A stretch of DNA of 64,000 nucleotides, taken from positions 1 to 64,000 of the forward strand of contig JAGXTA010000003.1 in assembly GCA_018333535.1 (NCBI GenBank). Direction: 5' to 3'. Both the position numbers and the translations under genes were made by a program. Numbering within the stretch: position 1 is the stretch's first letter; each line of letters starts with the position of its first letter. Below, one piece after another: positions 62,287-64,000 of the stretch. Source of the stretch: Deltaproteobacteria bacterium. Its GTDB lineage: Bacteria > Desulfobacterota > BSN033 > UBA1163. The notes under the pieces were generated by a model. The model did not search any database. It had not been told where the DNA came from and saw only the letters and a program-made list of their open reading frames with translations.

Positions 62287-64000
62287 ATGATTTTATTAGG
62301 ATTAAAAACATGGTGGTCCGATGTTAAAGGGACTCAGTCCTATCTCCGGTACTTCGAGAGAGAGGACCGCAGGAGACGCTTAGCCGGCCAATTCCTAACC
62401 ATCATCACCATCGGTCTGGGAATTTACTACCTCGCCTGGCATGCTCAGCATATTAACTGGGAGGCAAAACTTTTTTCCTTTATCTTCTTTCTGGCAGAAT
62501 TCATAGGACTTATCCTGTTTACTTTCTTTGCCTTCAACGCCTGGTTTTTAAGATATCACTCCCCCCAAGGGGTTTCTGTTGAAAAGCCTGAATCCATCGA
62601 TGTCTTTATCACGGTTGCCGGCGAGCCGGTTAACATTGTTGTCGAAACCGTTCGGGCTGCCGTGAATATCGATTATCCCATCAAGAAAATATATCTCCTC
62701 GATGAAAAGGGAGATATCGCCTATCAAAACATTGCGGAGAAATTTGGATGTGGATACTTTGCGAGGGAAGACCATAGCCATGCAAAAGCAGGGAATCTCA
62801 ATTATGCCTTTGAAAGGACTCACAGCGACCTGATCCTCACCCTCGACGCCGATCAGATCCCTCAACCTCAGATCATCTCCACCCTCATCGGCTACTTCAA
62901 ATTTCCCATGATCGGGTTTATCCAATCCAAGCAGGATTTCAAAGTTCCCGTTGGAGATCCATTCGGAAACACGGACCGGGTTTTTTATAATGTCATGCAG
63001 TTGGGAAAGGATATGGATAATTCCGCCTTCTCCTGCGGGTCAGGGGTGATCTACCGAAGAAAGGCGTTAGAGGATATTGGGGGGTTCAGCACCTGGAACC
63101 TGGTGGAAGATGTCCACACCTCAATACTCCTCCATGACCGGGGCTGGAGGTCGGTCTATCACCATTACCCCTTAAGCAAAGGCACTGCCCCTGCTGATAT
63201 TTACGGGGTTTACAGACAGCGCAGGCAGTGGGCCGCCGATTCTCTGAGGATCCTCTTTTGGGACAACCCCTTCAGACGAAAGGGCCTGACGTTCAAGCAG
63301 AAGCTCCAGTACTTTAACCTGGGTTTTGTCTATCTCGTTTCGGCCTTTGTGATGCCTCTCTTCTTCCTGACGCCGATCTGGGCTCTTCTTACCCATCAGT
63401 TTGTCCTGATCGCTCCTGTAAAAAGTTATGTTCTCCATCGATTTCCATATTTCATCGCCATGTCACTTGCCTATGGGATTATAAATTATCCGACCCATTA
63501 TATGCATGCCTTTAAAATGTGGACAGGCCTCTTTCCTGCCTTCATTCATGCCACCTGGATCGCCATTAGGTCAAGAAAGAGAAAACCTGCTTATCGTGTG
63601 AATGTGAAGCCGGGAGGAAGGGTGAAACAGAAAAACCCATTCCTGGCCGTTCTCCCACAGCAGGGTATTATATTTCTTTCCATTTTTGCTGTTCTTTATG
63701 CATTCATCAAGGGAGTGGAGACCTGGGATTATTATCTTTTAAATGTTGTTTGGAGCACGTGGTCCATTTGGACCATGAGTGGGATTTGTCTTGCCGCCTT
63801 TAAAACCCGTCGTTGGATAGAAGAGGTTTCTTTAAAAAACCAGAAAGAGCCCTCTTTTATTTTAAGAGCGAGGGAGCTTTTTATTACCATGATCGTGACG
63901 CTTTTCATCGCCTTTTTCTTTTTAGTTGCAGATACGTCCGCAGTGAATCAAACGCTCAGCAACTTTCGGCAAAGGGTTTTATCCATAGGAGGAGAGAAAA
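62287..64000 (+). CDS. cellulose-synthase-like GT2 membrane glycosyltransferase (partial)
   Basis: The frame opens at ATG 62287 and runs off the right edge (571 codons). Two N-terminal helices (about 36-52 and 64-86) precede a GT2 domain: D105 in DVFITVAGEP, the TLDADQ motif at 186-190 (DAD), VED at 273-275, and a QRRQW at 311-315 where the usual form is QxxRW, so Arg is Gln here. Four or more membrane helices follow (LGFVYLVSAFVMPLFFL, FIAMSLAYGII, LFIAFFFLVA). It should polymerise and push a beta-glycan through the membrane. A PilZ domain is not seen within the part present. Confidence 0.9.
   Translation, partial: MILLGLKTWWSDVKGTQSYLRYFEREDRRRRLAGQFLTIITIGLGIYYLAWHAQHINWEAKLFSFIFFLAEFIGLILFTFFAFNAWFLRYHSPQGVSVEKPESIDVFITVAGEPVNIVVETVRAAVNIDYPIKKIYLLDEKGDIAYQNIAEKFGCGYFAREDHSHAKAGNLNYAFERTHSDLILTLDADQIPQPQIISTLIGYFKFPMIGFIQSKQDFKVPVGDPFGNTDRVFYNVMQLGKDMDNSAFSCGSGVIYRRKALEDIGGFSTWNLVEDVHTSILLHDRGWRSVYHHYPLSKGTAPADIYGVYRQRRQWAADSLRILFWDNPFRRKGLTFKQKLQYFNLGFVYLVSAFVMPLFFLTPIWALLTHQFVLIAPVKSYVLHRFPYFIAMSLAYGIINYPTHYMHAFKMWTGLFPAFIHATWIAIRSRKRKPAYRVNVKPGGRVKQKNPFLAVLPQQGIIFLSIFAVLYAFIKGVETWDYYLLNVVWSTWSIWTMSGICLAAFKTRRWIEEVSLKNQKEPSFILRARELFITMIVTLFIAFFFLVADTSAVNQTLSNFRQRVLSIGGEK

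Overview
The window reads as a chromosomal segment of a Gram-negative bacterium. The best guess is an uncultured member of the former Deltaproteobacteria (Desulfobacterota). Supporting signs are a mixed, roughly 45-50% GC composition (judged by eye, not computed), many sigma-54 activators and -24/-12 promoters, a DUF4416-xseAB-ispA-dxs-tlyA-yicC-gmk-rpoZ housekeeping block, an MEP-type isoprenoid gene, outer-membrane export and beta-barrel proteins, and many short palindromic intergenic repeats. TGA is used as a normal stop throughout. No tRNA, rRNA or CRISPR array was seen.

Layout. 1-9 kb is an accessory stretch: the end of a transposase-like gene, a glycerate 2-kinase, a lone CopG-type antitoxin, a 130-bp MITE, a VapBC pair, an 8-copy TCAC microsatellite, a 1108-residue hybrid histidine kinase, and a MASE3-PAS sensor broken by an in-frame TGA. 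9-18 kb is a dense operon: xseA, xseB, ispA, dxs, tlyA, DUF4416, yicC, gmk, rpoZ and an HD phosphohydrolase. 18.4-22.2 kb holds a tight three-gene set: a MoxR-type AAA+ ATPase with a four-cysteine cluster, a protein with a GXGXG beta-helix tail, and a VWA protein with a DUF2201-like N-terminus. 22.7-26.8 kb holds a sigma-54-promoted DUF4124 protein and three PilZ proteins around a fusion that joins an L7/L12-like domain, an FxLYD-like domain and a degenerate endonuclease III-like domain which keeps the [4Fe-4S] cysteines. 27-30 kb has small proteins, an HNH endonuclease, a HIT hydrolase and a LapA-like protein.

30-42 kb is the translation and RNA operon rimP-nusA-ylxR-infB-DUF503-rbfA-truB-rpsO-pnp, followed by an M16 protease, dut and a Xer recombinase. 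Its leader contains an intrinsic-terminator hairpin downstream of the predicted promoter. 42-48 kb has a DHH-CBS-tRNA nucleotidyltransferase fusion, scpA, sppA and a family 4 uracil-DNA glycosylase.

47.9-64 kb is one functional block for an exopolysaccharide. It starts with six regulators: a receiver-kinase, an NtrC-type regulator, two divergent receivers (one fused to a dead GGDEF domain), a GAF-type enhancer-binding protein, and a short enhancer-binding protein with an altered Walker B. Then come Wza-like export, an outer-membrane barrel, Wzz, an ExeA-like ATPase, a BY-kinase, a NusG-like antiterminator, BcsS and a cellulose-synthase-like GT2 that runs off the window. The PilZ cluster at 23-27 kb and the sigma-54 promoters suggest that c-di-GMP and sigma-54 control link the two regions; this is inference.

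The two best candidates for undescribed biology are the MoxR/GXGXG/VWA triad and the L7/L12-FxLYD-EndoIII-like fusion set among PilZ genes.
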